DNA of 64,000 bases from CAG-877 sp045627525 (GCA_045627525.1 JAZQNW010000011.1:17128-81127); one strand, 5' to 3'. Shown: positions 23,821 to 31,791, counted from the stretch's first letter. Numbers and translations: made by a program. The notes: generated by a model not told the origin, from the letters alone.

Positions 23821-24561
23821 ATGAAAATAGAAAATTTTGAAGGATTAGTATTAAGTGAAACTAATTATAGTGAATCAAGTAAAATTTTAAATGTTTTTAC
23901 TAAGGAATATGGTCTTATTGGAATTATGTCTAAAGGTTGTCGTGGTGTAAAAAGTAAACTACGAGGTGTTAGCAGGAAACTCATTTATGGTAAATTTCAT
24001 GTCTATTATAAGGAAAATGGTTTATCTACTTTAATTAGTGTTGATTTGATTAATTCTTATTCCAATACGTTAATGGATTTAGAAAGAGTTAGTTATGCTT
24101 CTTTTTTGATTGATTTAGTTCTTCAAGTGGTAAGACAAAATGCTAATTCCGAGATTTTTGATTTAATAATTAGTACCTTAGATAAAATAGATACTGGTCT
24201 TAGTCCTATTGCGTTATCAAATATTTTAGAATTAAAATTACTAGATTATTTAGGAGTTAAACCCTGTATAGATTGTTGCAGTAAATGTGGAAGCGATAAA
24301 GCAATTGTTACTTTATCTAGTGATAGTGGCGGATACGTTTGTAAGAATTGTTATCAAAATGAGGGACTAGTTAGTGATAAAACAATAAAAATGATTAGAA
24401 TGTATTATTATGTTGATATAAAAAATATTACTAAATTAGATGTTTCTTCAGAGGTTACAAAGGAAATAAATATGTTTTTAGATGATTATTATGAAAGATA
24501 TACTGGACTATATTTAAAAAGTAAAAATTTTATTAAGAAAATTCAAAAATTATCTTCATAA
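23821..24561 (+). CDS. recO: DNA repair protein RecO
   Basis: A 246-residue RecO. The N-terminal OB fold starts with GLVLSETNYSESSKILNVFT and GIMSKGCRGVKS. The helical part ends in a four-Cys zinc motif (CIDCCSKCG and CKNC, about residues 155-190). RecO works with RecF and RecR to load RecA on SSB-coated DNA. It follows yqzL by four bases. Confidence 0.95.
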   Translation: MKIENFEGLVLSETNYSESSKILNVFTKEYGLIGIMSKGCRGVKSKLRGVSRKLIYGKFHVYYKENGLSTLISVDLINSYSNTLMDLERVSYASFLIDLVLQVVRQNANSEIFDLIISTLDKIDTGLSPIALSNILELKLLDYLGVKPCIDCCSKCGSDKAIVTLSSDSGGYVCKNCYQNEGLVSDKTIKMIRMYYYVDIKNITKLDVSSEVTKEINMFLDDYYERYTGLYLKSKNFIKKIQKLSS

Positions 24562-24574
24562 TATTATTTATGAC

Positions 24575-24602
24575 TTGACATAAAAATAATTAAAAGTATA
24601 AT
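24575..24602 (+). promoter_or_regulatory. Promoter of the glycine T-box
   Basis: TTGACA (24575-24580), 16 bases, TATAAT (24597-24602): both hexamers are perfect. Confidence 0.9.
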
Positions 24603-24608
24603 AATACT

Positions 24609-24729
24609 TATATGTGTGATGACTGAGGCGGAAACTCACGAGCAGTATAAAACAAAGATGATTCTTCTAGAATAAATAAGGTGGAACCGCGCAATAATAT
24701 TTCGTCCTTACATATTCTAGAATTTTTTT
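24609..24729 (+). promoter_or_regulatory. Short T-box leader, glycine specificity
   Basis: The T-box AAGGTGGAACCGCG lies at 24678-24691. It is enclosed by a long terminator stem TTCTAGAATA (24665-24674) with TATTCTAGAA (24713-24722) and T run. Only about 70 bases precede the T-box, half the usual Stem I-III length. A small hairpin (GAG/CTC) exposes GGC at 24627-24629, a glycine codon that agrees with glyS. This looks like a T-box with a much reduced Stem I. Confidence 0.85.
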
Positions 24730-24747
24730 ATTATAAGGAGTGATAAT

Positions 24748-26118
24748 ATGGAAAAAATGACAATGGAAAAGTTAGTTAATTATTGTAAACAATATGGTTT
24801 TATATTTCAAGGAAGTGAAATATATGGTGGATTAGCAAATACTTGGGATTATGGACCATTAGGATCAAGATTAAAAAATAATATTAAAGATTCATGGAGA
24901 AAAAGGTTTATTCAAGAAAGACCAAATGCTTATGAAGTAGATGCTGCCATCCTTATGCATCCTAGAGTATGGGAAGCTAGTGGTCATGTTGGTAGTTTTT
25001 CAGATCCTCTTGCTGATTGTAAGTCATGTAAAACAAGACATCGTATTGATAATTTAATAAATGATTTTTCTAATTCATCAATTGGTGATGCAATGAGTAA
25101 TGAAGAAAGATATAAATATTTAATTGATAATAAAGTACCATGCCCAAATTGTGGAAAAACAGATTTTACTGAAATTAGAGAGTTTAATCTTATGTTTGAA
25201 ACTCAAAGAGGTGTAGTAAAAGATGCTAAAAGTACAATCTATTTAAGACCAGAAAATGCTCAAGGTGAATATGTTAATTTCTTAAATGTTCAAAGAAGCA
25301 TGAGAGCAAAGTTACCATTTTCAATAGGGCAAATTGGTAAAGCTTTTAGAAATGAAATTACTCCAGGAAATTTTACTTTTAGAACAATTGAATTTGAACA
25401 AATGGAATATCAAACTTTCTGTAAGGAAGGATCTGATAGTGATTTATATGATTATTTTAAAGAGTATGCTAAAAAATATTTTATGGATTTAGGTATAAGC
25501 GAAGAAAAGCTAAGATATCATAATCATGAAAAATTAGCTCATTATGCAAAAGAAGCTTGTGATATTGAATATAAATTTAATTTTGGATGGGGCGAAATAA
25601 ATGGTACTCATAATCGTACAAATTACGATTTAAGTCGTCACCAAGAATTTTCTGGAACTTCTCAAGAATATTTAGATCCAGAAACAAATGAAAAATTTAT
25701 ACCATATATTATTGAATCTACCGTAGGTTGTGATAGAGCAGTATTAGCAGTTCTTGACAATAGTTATTGTGAAGAAGAATTAGAAGATGGTACAACTCGT
25801 GAAGTTATGAAATTTCATCCAGCAATTGCACCATATAAGGTAACTGTATTACCATTAGCTAAAAAATATCATAGTGAAAAAGCAATGGAAATATATAATA
25901 TGTTAAGCAAATATTTTATGGCAAGTTATGATGAAACTGGAAGTATTGGTAAACGTTATAGAAGAAGTGATGCTGTAGGAACACCATGGTGTATAACAAT
26001 CGATGATGAAACTATTAATAATAATACAGTAACAATTAGAGATAGAGATACAATGGAACAAGTTGTATTGAAAGTAGACGAATTAGTATCATATATCGAA
26101 AGTAAAATCAATTTTTAG
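24748..26118 (+). CDS. glyS: Glycyl-tRNA synthetase, single-chain dimeric type
   Basis: A 456-residue class II GlyRS of the alpha-2 type, not the GlyQS type. It has GFIFQGSEIYGGLANTWDYGPLG, the zinc-like pairs CKSCKT and CPNCGK, motif 2 around FRNEITP and motif 3 with GCDRAVLAVL, and an anticodon-binding domain at the end. Firmicutes use either form; this one matches the Mollicute/Bacilli single-chain version. A T-box with a GGC specifier controls it. AAGGAGTGA lies before the ATG. Confidence 0.97.
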   Translation: MEKMTMEKLVNYCKQYGFIFQGSEIYGGLANTWDYGPLGSRLKNNIKDSWRKRFIQERPNAYEVDAAILMHPRVWEASGHVGSFSDPLADCKSCKTRHRIDNLINDFSNSSIGDAMSNEERYKYLIDNKVPCPNCGKTDFTEIREFNLMFETQRGVVKDAKSTIYLRPENAQGEYVNFLNVQRSMRAKLPFSIGQIGKAFRNEITPGNFTFRTIEFEQMEYQTFCKEGSDSDLYDYFKEYAKKYFMDLGISEEKLRYHNHEKLAHYAKEACDIEYKFNFGWGEINGTHNRTNYDLSRHQEFSGTSQEYLDPETNEKFIPYIIESTVGCDRAVLAVLDNSYCEEELEDGTTREVMKFHPAIAPYKVTVLPLAKKYHSEKAMEIYNMLSKYFMASYDETGSIGKRYRRSDAVGTPWCITIDDETINNNTVTIRDRDTMEQVVLKVDELVSYIESKINF

Positions 26119-26141
26119 AGGCTAATTAAGTCTCTTTTTTT
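26117..26141 (+). terminator. Terminator of glyS
   Basis: AGAGGC and GTCTCT (one G-U pair) form a stem at the stop codon, followed by T. Confidence 0.7.
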
Positions 26142-26150
26142 CGCGTTATA

Positions 26151-26179
26151 TTGCAATTATATATTTAATATGTTATAAT
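26151..26179 (+). promoter_or_regulatory. Promoter of the 26.2 kb gene
   Basis: TTGCAA (26151-26156), 17 bases, TATAAT (26174-26179), with TG at 26171-26172. Confidence 0.85.
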
Positions 26180-26213
26180 ATCTAAGCATTTGTAATAAGG
26201 AGGAATTGATAAT

Positions 26214-27134
26214 ATGTTAGTTAATGGCATATCTTCAAAATGCAGTGGTTTTTTTATGAGTGATGAATTAAATCCCTCTATATTAAATAATAAAAGATAT
26301 AAATCTATAGTTGAAAAAATAGAATCAATTATTACTGAACAATTTATTTCTTTAGATTTAACGGATATTAGTACTTTTTCTAATTTTGATGATATTTTTA
26401 GTAAAAAAATTAAAATAGATATGGAAGAAGACGGTAATGGTTTTAAATTTGAATTTCAAAATAAGTCAAAAGAAGATGATTCATTAATTATAAATTATAA
26501 ATCTATTAGAGTTAGACTTTTGAAAAATGGAGATATAGATTTTAAAGATTTACCAGATGATAGTTTAATGGTAACTGAAAAATCTGCTGATGCTAGTATT
26601 AGTGGCAATACTATTAAGTGTTCAATGCCAATAGTTGAAAAAACTATATTTGATAAAAATGGTAAACAATTAGATTTTGAAAAAAAGGTTTTATTTGATA
26701 AAACGGAAATATTAGATGATACTTCATCTTCATATAGAAAATTGATAAGAATTTTAAGTGAAGAATTAGATAGAATTGATAATACAAAGGATGATGTTTG
26801 TGAACATATTTATCTTTATAGAAAAGATTCTGATACTAGTTGCGTAACATTTAATGGAGAAGATGGCAATATTTTAGAGAGAAGTTTTTCAATTAATCTA
26901 AATGATGCTGTTACTTCTAAGTATTTAGCTTCAGTTTGTTCTATCAGTGGTAGAAAGTTAGATTATAAAGATTTAACAAAGTTTTTAGTTAGTTTAGATG
27001 ATGCACAAATTACTAGAGTTATAAGTAATATGATAGATGAGAAATCAACATTTGCGTTTAATAGAGATCACAATGTACCATGTTATGGAACAAGAAATAG
27101 TTTTCAAAAGCAAAAAAATTCTAAAAATAACTAA
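26214..27134 (+). CDS. Uncharacterised 306-residue protein
   Basis: I do not recognise this protein. It is soluble, acidic in the first two thirds (many DD and DK pairs) and beta-rich around residues 60-170 with alternating charged and hydrophobic residues. The end is basic. There is no signal peptide, no membrane helix and no evident catalytic motif. It has a strong promoter and AAGGAGG, so it may be well expressed. It stands alone between glyS and the infC operon. Confidence 0.75.
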   Translation: MLVNGISSKCSGFFMSDELNPSILNNKRYKSIVEKIESIITEQFISLDLTDISTFSNFDDIFSKKIKIDMEEDGNGFKFEFQNKSKEDDSLIINYKSIRVRLLKNGDIDFKDLPDDSLMVTEKSADASISGNTIKCSMPIVEKTIFDKNGKQLDFEKKVLFDKTEILDDTSSSYRKLIRILSEELDRIDNTKDDVCEHIYLYRKDSDTSCVTFNGEDGNILERSFSINLNDAVTSKYLASVCSISGRKLDYKDLTKFLVSLDDAQITRVISNMIDEKSTFAFNRDHNVPCYGTRNSFQKQKNSKNN

Positions 27135-27150
27135 AAAAGTTAAAAAAATG

Positions 27151-27179
27151 TTGACAAATAAAGCTTAAATGCATATAAT
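27151..27179 (+). promoter_or_regulatory. Consensus promoter of infC-rpmI-rplT
   Basis: TTGACA (27151-27156), 17 bases, TATAAT (27174-27179): a perfect vegetative promoter. Confidence 0.93.
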
Positions 27180-27185
27180 TGTACT

Positions 27186-27318
27186 AGTCGAGAGAAAAAG
27201 GAAAGAGATTTATATCCACCTGATCAGCGAATAGCGATAGGTCAAATGCCAATTAGAAATAATGCGATTAATTATTTAAAAGGTTTTTGAGTGGGTATAA
27301 TGTTTATATCCGCTTTTT
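27186..27318 (+). promoter_or_regulatory. L20-type autoregulatory leader with attenuator
   Basis: The leader ends in a terminator, AGTGGGTATAA (27290-27300) with TTATATCCGCT (27304-27314), then T. An upstream segment TTATATCCAC near 27211 can pair with the 5' arm of that terminator and form an antiterminator. This is the organisation of the L20 leader of Bacillus infC, where L20 binding favours termination. Location in front of infC-rpmI-rplT supports the call. Confidence 0.85.
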
Positions 27319-27340
27319 CTTATTTATGGAGGTGTTAGGT

Positions 27341-27871
27341 ATCGCAAACAATAAAAATAACATGTTGATTAATGATCAAATTAAAGCTAGAGAGGTTCTA
27401 GTAATTGGCCCAAATGGTGAGCAAGTAGGAATTAAATCTATTCAGGATGCATTAACTTTAGCTAGTTATGCAGCATTAGATTTAGTGCTTATCAGTCCAA
27501 ATGCTAACCCACCTGTTTGCAAAGTAATGGATTACAATAAATATCGTTATGAAAAGCAGAAAAAAGAAAAGGAAGCATTAAAAAGACAAAAGGCCAATAT
27601 GTCTGAATTAAAGGAATATCGTTTATCACCAGTTATTGATGTGGGAGATTTCGAAACAAAACTTAGAAATGCTACTAAGTATTTAGAAAAAGGCGATAGA
27701 ATTAAACTTACAATTCGTTTTAAGGGAAGACAACTTGCACATACAGAATTAGGTAAGGAAGTTCTAGAACGTTTTGCATCTCGAGTTTCAGATTATGCGG
27801 ATATAGAGCAAAAGCCTAAGTTAGACGGAAAAACTATGACTATGTTATTAGTACCAAAGAAAGATAAATAA
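27341..27871 (+). CDS. infC: Translation initiation factor IF-3, start codon AUC
   Basis: A 176-residue IF-3. The N-domain has INDQIKAREVLVIGPNGEQ and GIKSIQDAL; the linker is KEKEALKRQK; the C-domain has TIRFKGRQLAHTELG. IF-3 blocks subunit joining and checks the start codon. The strong site GGAGGTG (27328-27334) is correctly spaced only for ATC at 27341, giving MANNKNNMLINDQI. ATG 27326 would overlap the site and ATG 27362 is too far. A non-AUG start (AUU or AUC) is a conserved feature of infC that lets IF-3 repress itself. Confidence 0.9.
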   Translation: MANNKNNMLINDQIKAREVLVIGPNGEQVGIKSIQDALTLASYAALDLVLISPNANPPVCKVMDYNKYRYEKQKKEKEALKRQKANMSELKEYRLSPVIDVGDFETKLRNATKYLEKGDRIKLTIRFKGRQLAHTELGKEVLERFASRVSDYADIEQKPKLDGKTMTMLLVPKKDK

Positions 27872-27886
27872 TAGGAGGAGTTAAAT

Positions 27887-28072
27887 ATGCCAAAAATTAA
27901 AACACATAAGGGAACAGCAAAAGTTTTAACAGTACGTAAAAATGATTGCAAAATTGGAAAACCAGGAAGTCGTCATAACACTGGTTCAAAATCAACATCT
28001 TTTAATAGAAGTTGTAGAAAGGGATCAAGCCTTAGTAAAGCTGATCAAAATAGATTAAAAAATATAATCTAA
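27887..28072 (+). CDS. rpmI: 50S ribosomal protein L35
   Basis: A 61-residue L35 with MPKIKTHKGTAKVLTV and the basic C-terminal region NRSCRKGSSLSKAD. It lies 15 bases after infC and 19 before rplT, the conserved three-gene order. Confidence 0.96.
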   Translation: MPKIKTHKGTAKVLTVRKNDCKIGKPGSRHNTGSKSTSFNRSCRKGSSLSKADQNRLKNII

Positions 28073-28091
28073 GTATTAAGGAGGAAGAATC

Positions 28092-28685
28092 ATGGCAAGA
28101 GTTAAGAATGGAGCAGTTACAAAAGCTCGTCATAAAAAAGTATTAAAAGCTGCTAAAGGTTACTTTGGTAGTAAACATAGACTTTATAAGTCAGCTAAAG
28201 AACAATTAATGCATTCAGGACAATATGCATTCAGAGATAGAAAACAAAAGAAGAGAGATTTTAGAAAATTATGGATTACAAGAATCAATGCTGCATGTCG
28301 TCAAAATGATATTAGTTATTCTAGATTTATTGAAGGTTTAAATAAAGCTGGTGTTGAAGTTAACCGTAAAATGTTATCAGAAATAGCTATCAACGATCCT
28401 AAAATGTTTAGTGAATTTGTAAAAGTAGCTAAAGATGGTAAAGCTGGAAAAATAACTAAGGCTACAGAAGTTGCTGGAAAAGAAGTTACAATAAATGCTT
28501 CAAAAACTGCAAAAGCTCCAGCAAAAAAAGCTGAAGTAAAAGAAGAAAAAAAGACAGCTACTAAAGCAGAAAAAGTTGACTATTCTAAAATGACAGTAGC
28601 TGAATTAAAAGAAGTAGCAGCTAAGAAAAAAGTTGATGTTGCTGGTATGAAAAAAGCTGAAATTATTGCAGCTTTAGAAAAATAA
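28092..28685 (+). CDS. rplT: 50S ribosomal protein L20 with a C-terminal Rho_N/SAP-like tail
   Basis: A 197-residue L20; normal L20 is about 118. Residues 1-115 are standard, with ARVKNGAVTKARHKK, AKGYFGSKHRLYK and the FIEGLNKAGVEVNRK segment. L20 is essential early in 50S assembly and represses its own operon. The extra 80 residues start with a Lys/Ala/Glu-rich linker and end in a helical motif MTVAELKEVAAKK...GMKKAEIIAALEK. This resembles the Rho N-terminal or SAP nucleic-acid-binding fold, and the same tail is found on S2 just downstream. A Lys-rich linker and lack of frameshift suggest a genuine extension, not a misread. Confidence 0.95.
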   Translation: MARVKNGAVTKARHKKVLKAAKGYFGSKHRLYKSAKEQLMHSGQYAFRDRKQKKRDFRKLWITRINAACRQNDISYSRFIEGLNKAGVEVNRKMLSEIAINDPKMFSEFVKVAKDGKAGKITKATEVAGKEVTINASKTAKAPAKKAEVKEEKKTATKAEKVDYSKMTVAELKEVAAKKKVDVAGMKKAEIIAALEK

Positions 28686-28689
28686 ACAT

Positions 28690-28743
28690 ATTAGTGAATT
28701 TACTAATCTAGTGCCTTAATGGTGATTAGTTTTAGAAACTAAT
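28690..28743 (+). promoter_or_regulatory. Candidate rpsB leader with alternative hairpins
   Basis: ATTAGT/ACTAAT (28690-28707) and ATTAGTTT/AAACTAAT (28725-28743) form two hairpins. ACTAATC of the first can instead pair with GATTAGT of the second, so the structures exclude each other. They lie just before the S2 ribosome binding site. Confidence 0.45.
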
Positions 28744-28776
28744 AGAAGATTAAAAAACGAAGGAGAAAATTAAATT

Positions 28777-29727
28777 ATGACAATAGTATCAATGAATTAT
28801 TTATTAGAAGCTGGTGTTCATTTTGGACATCAAAAAAGAAGATGGAATCCAAAAATGAAGGAATACATCTATACTACAAGAGATGATATTTATATTATCG
28901 ATTTACAAAAAACAGTAAAAAAATTAGAAGAAGCATATGCAGCTATGAAAGAAATAGCTGAAGCAGGTGGAAAAGTTTTATTTGTAGGAACTAAGAAGCA
29001 AGCTCAAGAAGCAGCTGAAGAATCTGCTGTTAGAACTAACATGTATTTCGTTAATGAAAGATGGTTAGGTGGAACTTTAACTAACTTTAAAACTATTCGT
29101 TCAAGAGTTAGAAGAATGGAAGAAATTGAAAACATGGAAAAAGACGGTGTTTTTGAAATGCTTCCAAAAAAAGAAGTTATTCAAATTAGAAAAGAATATG
29201 AAAAATTAAACAAAAACTTAAGAGGAATTAGAGATATGAAGAAAATGCCTCAAGCATTAGTAATCGTTGATCCTCGCAAAGAAGAAATAGCTATAAAAGA
29301 AGCTCATATATTAGGAATTCCAGTATTTGGTATAGTAGATACTAACTGTGATCCAGATGTTGTTGATTATGTAATTCCTGGTAACGATGATGCTGTACGT
29401 TCAGTTAAACTTTTAATCGGAGTTTTAACAAATGCAATTGCTGAAGTTAATAATAATGAAGTGTTAGACTTTATTACTGAAGATGATAAAGCAAAAGCTG
29501 AAAAGAAAATGGCAAAAAAAGAAGCAAAAGAAGAAAATAAAAAAGAAGAAGTTGTAGAAACTAAAAAAGAAGTTGAAGTTAAAGAAGAAAAAGTTGAGTC
29601 AAAAAAAGAAGAAAAAGATTTAGCTAGTTTAACATTAACTGAATTAAAGACTATGGCTAAAGAAGCTGGAGTTAAAGGTTATTCTGCAATGAAAAAAGCT
29701 GAAATCATTGAAGCTTTAACAAAATAA
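28777..29727 (+). CDS. rpsB: 30S ribosomal protein S2 with a C-terminal Rho_N/SAP-like tail
   Basis: A 316-residue S2; usual length is about 230-250. The core has LLEAGVHFGHQKRRWNPKMK, FVGTKKQAQ and RWLGGTLTNFKTI. S2 binds S1 and the 30S head late in assembly. After about residue 240 there is a Lys/Glu linker and the tail LTELKTMAKEAGVKGYSAMKKAEIIEALTK. Its last helix matches the tail of L20 (MKKAEII-A-L). The ATG at 28777 gives MTIVSMNYLLEAG, the normal S2 start, with AAGGAG upstream. tsf follows after an attenuator. Confidence 0.96.
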   Translation: MTIVSMNYLLEAGVHFGHQKRRWNPKMKEYIYTTRDDIYIIDLQKTVKKLEEAYAAMKEIAEAGGKVLFVGTKKQAQEAAEESAVRTNMYFVNERWLGGTLTNFKTIRSRVRRMEEIENMEKDGVFEMLPKKEVIQIRKEYEKLNKNLRGIRDMKKMPQALVIVDPRKEEIAIKEAHILGIPVFGIVDTNCDPDVVDYVIPGNDDAVRSVKLLIGVLTNAIAEVNNNEVLDFITEDDKAKAEKKMAKKEAKEENKKEEVVETKKEVEVKEEKVESKKEEKDLASLTLTELKTMAKEAGVKGYSAMKKAEIIEALTK

Positions 29728-29750
29728 TTTGATAATTATGTTTTTTAGGA

Positions 29751-29776
29751 GGGTGGATGGGATTCACCCTTTTTTA
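29751..29776 (+). terminator. Terminator/attenuator between rpsB and tsf
   Basis: GGGTG and CACCC pair around a 9-base loop, followed by six T. Read-through would link rpsB to tsf, as in the usual operon. Confidence 0.75.
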
Positions 29777-29810
29777 TTTTAAATAAGTTAGTTAAAGAGG
29801 AGGATTTTAA

Positions 29811-30698
29811 ATGTTTAGTGCAAAAGATGTAAAAGAATTAAGAGAAAAGACTGGAGCTGGTATGCTTGATTGCAAAAAAGCATTGGAAGCTACAGAAGGA
29901 AAAATGGAACAAGCTATAGATTGGCTAAGAGAAAAAGGTATAGCAAAAGCAGCTAAGAAAGAAAGCAGAATAGCAGCTGAAGGATTATGCCAAATCGTTG
30001 TAAAAGAAAATAAAGCAGTTATTCTTGAAGTTAATTCAGAAACTGATTTCGTTGCTAAAAATGAAGAATTTACAAATTTCGTTGATTATTTAGCAGAAGT
30101 AATATTAAATGAAGAAGTAGAAACAGTTGATGATGTTTTAGCTGTAAAAGATGGTAATGAAACAATTGGAGATAAATTAGTAGCATTAGTAGCTAAAATA
30201 GGTGAAAAAATTAGTTTTAGACGTTTTGAAAAAATAACTAAAAATGATGATGAAATTTTTGGTACATACAAGCATATGGGTGGAAAAATCGGTACTGTTG
30301 TAGTAGTAAAAGGATCAAATGAAGAAGTTGCTAAAGATGTTGCAATGCAAGCTTGTGCAATGAATCCAACTGCATTAAATAGAGATGGTGTTCCTGCTGA
30401 TATGGTTGAACATGAAAAAGAAGTTATTAAGGCAGAAATTAAAAATGATGAAAAGAATGCTGGTAAGCCAGATGAAATCATTGAAAAAATGTCTATTGGT
30501 AGATTAAATAAATTTTATAAAGAAATTTGTTTAGAAGAACAAGACTTTATTAAGGAAAATAAATTAACTGTAAAAGATTATGTAAAGAATAATGGCGGAG
30601 AAATTATTTCTATGGTTAGAATAGCTGTTGGTGAAGGTATTGAAAAGAAAGAAGAAAACTTTGCTGATGAAGTAATGAGCCAAATTAATAATGCATAG
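29811..30698 (+). CDS. tsf: Elongation factor Ts
   Basis: A 295-residue EF-Ts. The N-terminal UBA-like part has VKELREKTGAGMLDCKKALEA; the core has TDFVAKNEEF and the dimerisation domain. EF-Ts exchanges GDP for GTP on EF-Tu. AGAGGAGG lies before the ATG. It follows rpsB, as is nearly universal. Confidence 0.97.
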   Translation: MFSAKDVKELREKTGAGMLDCKKALEATEGKMEQAIDWLREKGIAKAAKKESRIAAEGLCQIVVKENKAVILEVNSETDFVAKNEEFTNFVDYLAEVILNEEVETVDDVLAVKDGNETIGDKLVALVAKIGEKISFRRFEKITKNDDEIFGTYKHMGGKIGTVVVVKGSNEEVAKDVAMQACAMNPTALNRDGVPADMVEHEKEVIKAEIKNDEKNAGKPDEIIEKMSIGRLNKFYKEICLEEQDFIKENKLTVKDYVKNNGGEIISMVRIAVGEGIEKKEENFADEVMSQINNA

Positions 30699-30718
30699 TT
30701 TTAATTAGATATTTATAT

Positions 30719-30749
30719 GAAAGAATGTATTTTTTAGTACATTCTTTTA
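30719..30749 (+). terminator. Terminator of tsf
   Basis: GAAAGAATGTA and TACATTCTTTT form a long stem with U run. Confidence 0.88.
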
Positions 30750-30836
30750 TTCAATTATTTTCTTGATTACTTTTGTTTATATAATAATAGAATTTTTTAT
30801 GATAATATTATTATAATTAATTAAGGAGAAATAAAT

Positions 30837-31004
30837 ATGATTTGTAAAAATTGTAAAAAGAAAATTAATGATACTGCGGTTTTTTGTGAATATTGTGGAA
30901 TGAGAGTTTTTAGTGAAGATAGTAGTAAAGAATATAAGACACATAATATTGATGAAGATAAATTTGATTTAATTATTTTAAAAATTTTAAAATACTTTTT
31001 TTAG
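30837..31004 (+). CDS. Zinc-ribbon N-terminal part of a split membrane protein
   Basis: A 55-residue reading frame with AAGGAG upstream and a TATAAT at 30812-30817. It starts with a zinc ribbon (CKNC, then CEYCG 12 residues later), typical of zinc-ribbon-plus-membrane proteins. It stops at TAG after LKILKYFF, at a run of seven T. The next frame, starting at the same G, encodes the membrane helices that such proteins have directly after the ribbon. Either the gene is frameshifted here, by mutation or sequence error, or a -1 slip at the T run joins the two. One extra T would restore the full protein. Confidence 0.6.
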   Translation: MICKNCKKKINDTAVFCEYCGMRVFSEDSSKEYKTHNIDEDKFDLIILKILKYFF

Positions 31005-31186
31005 TGTTAGCTATTGTATTATTTTTCAAAAGTTTTATATGGGTTATGTTAGTAGGAATTTTTAGTTTATTTGCAATTCCTAAAATACTTAATTTATTAT
31101 TTGTGGTTTTTATTTTATTTGGATTAATTTGTGGTCTACCATTAGCATTATTTTTCTTTTTTAGACATTTAATTAATAAGAAATAA
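31004..31186 (+). CDS. Membrane C-terminal part of the split zinc-ribbon protein
   Basis: A 60-residue hydrophobic frame (two helices, about residues 2-20 and 27-53) ending in RHLINKK. It opens with GTG overlapping the TAG of the preceding frame and has no ribosome binding site of its own. It is best seen as the continuation of that protein in the -1 frame; independent translation by coupling is the alternative. Confidence 0.5.
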   Translation: MLAIVLFFKSFIWVMLVGIFSLFAIPKILNLLFVVFILFGLICGLPLALFFFFRHLINKK

Positions 31187-31242
31187 TACTTTATTTTAGG
31201 TAATATTTATAATATAATATTTTTAAGGAGAGATTGATTACA

Positions 31243-31791
31243 ATGGACATAGAAATGATTATGTTAGAATTTAGTGAAAAATTAGATAAGGCTTTAGAAA
31301 ATTTAGAAAAGCGTTTTACTACAGTTAGAGCTGGGAGAGCAAATCCTTCTAGTTTGGATGGTATTATGGTTGAATATTATGGTAGTATGACACCATTGAA
31401 ACAACTTGCTACTATTTCTGTACCTGAAGCTAGACAATTACTGATTAAGCCTTTTGATAAGAGTTGTTTAAAAGATATTGAAAAAGCAATTTTGACCTCT
31501 AATTTAGGTTATAATCCAGGTAATGATGGAGAGACTATTAGAATTGTTATTCCAGAACTTACTGAAGAAAGAAGAAAGGAACTTGTAAAGCAAGTTAAGG
31601 CTTTGTCAGAAGAAGCTAAAGTATCTGTTAGAAATGTTAGACATGATACTTTGGAAAATTTGAAGAAGTTAGAACTTTCTGAAGATGAAGAAAAAGCTTA
31701 TGAAAAAGATATTCAAGATGAAATTAATGAATATAACAAAAAAATAGAAGGTTTATTAAAAGAAAAAGAACAAGAATTGCTTACTGTATAG
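31243..31791 (+). CDS. frr: Ribosome recycling factor
   Basis: A 182-residue RRF with TTVRAGRANPSSLDGIMVEYYG, PLKQLATISVPEARQL and VRNVRHD. With EF-G it splits post-termination ribosomes. ATG 31243 (MDIEM) is chosen; TTG 31234 lies closer to AAGGAG and cannot be excluded. pyrH, often upstream of frr, is absent here. Confidence 0.95.
   Translation: MDIEMIMLEFSEKLDKALENLEKRFTTVRAGRANPSSLDGIMVEYYGSMTPLKQLATISVPEARQLLIKPFDKSCLKDIEKAILTSNLGYNPGNDGETIRIVIPELTEERRKELVKQVKALSEEAKVSVRNVRHDTLENLKKLELSEDEEKAYEKDIQDEINEYNKKIEGLLKEKEQELLTV

Noticed and set aside
30086..30481. Long minus-strand open frame inside tsf
   Set aside because: It is the antisense shadow of a well-conserved EF-Ts gene and has no ribosome binding site.
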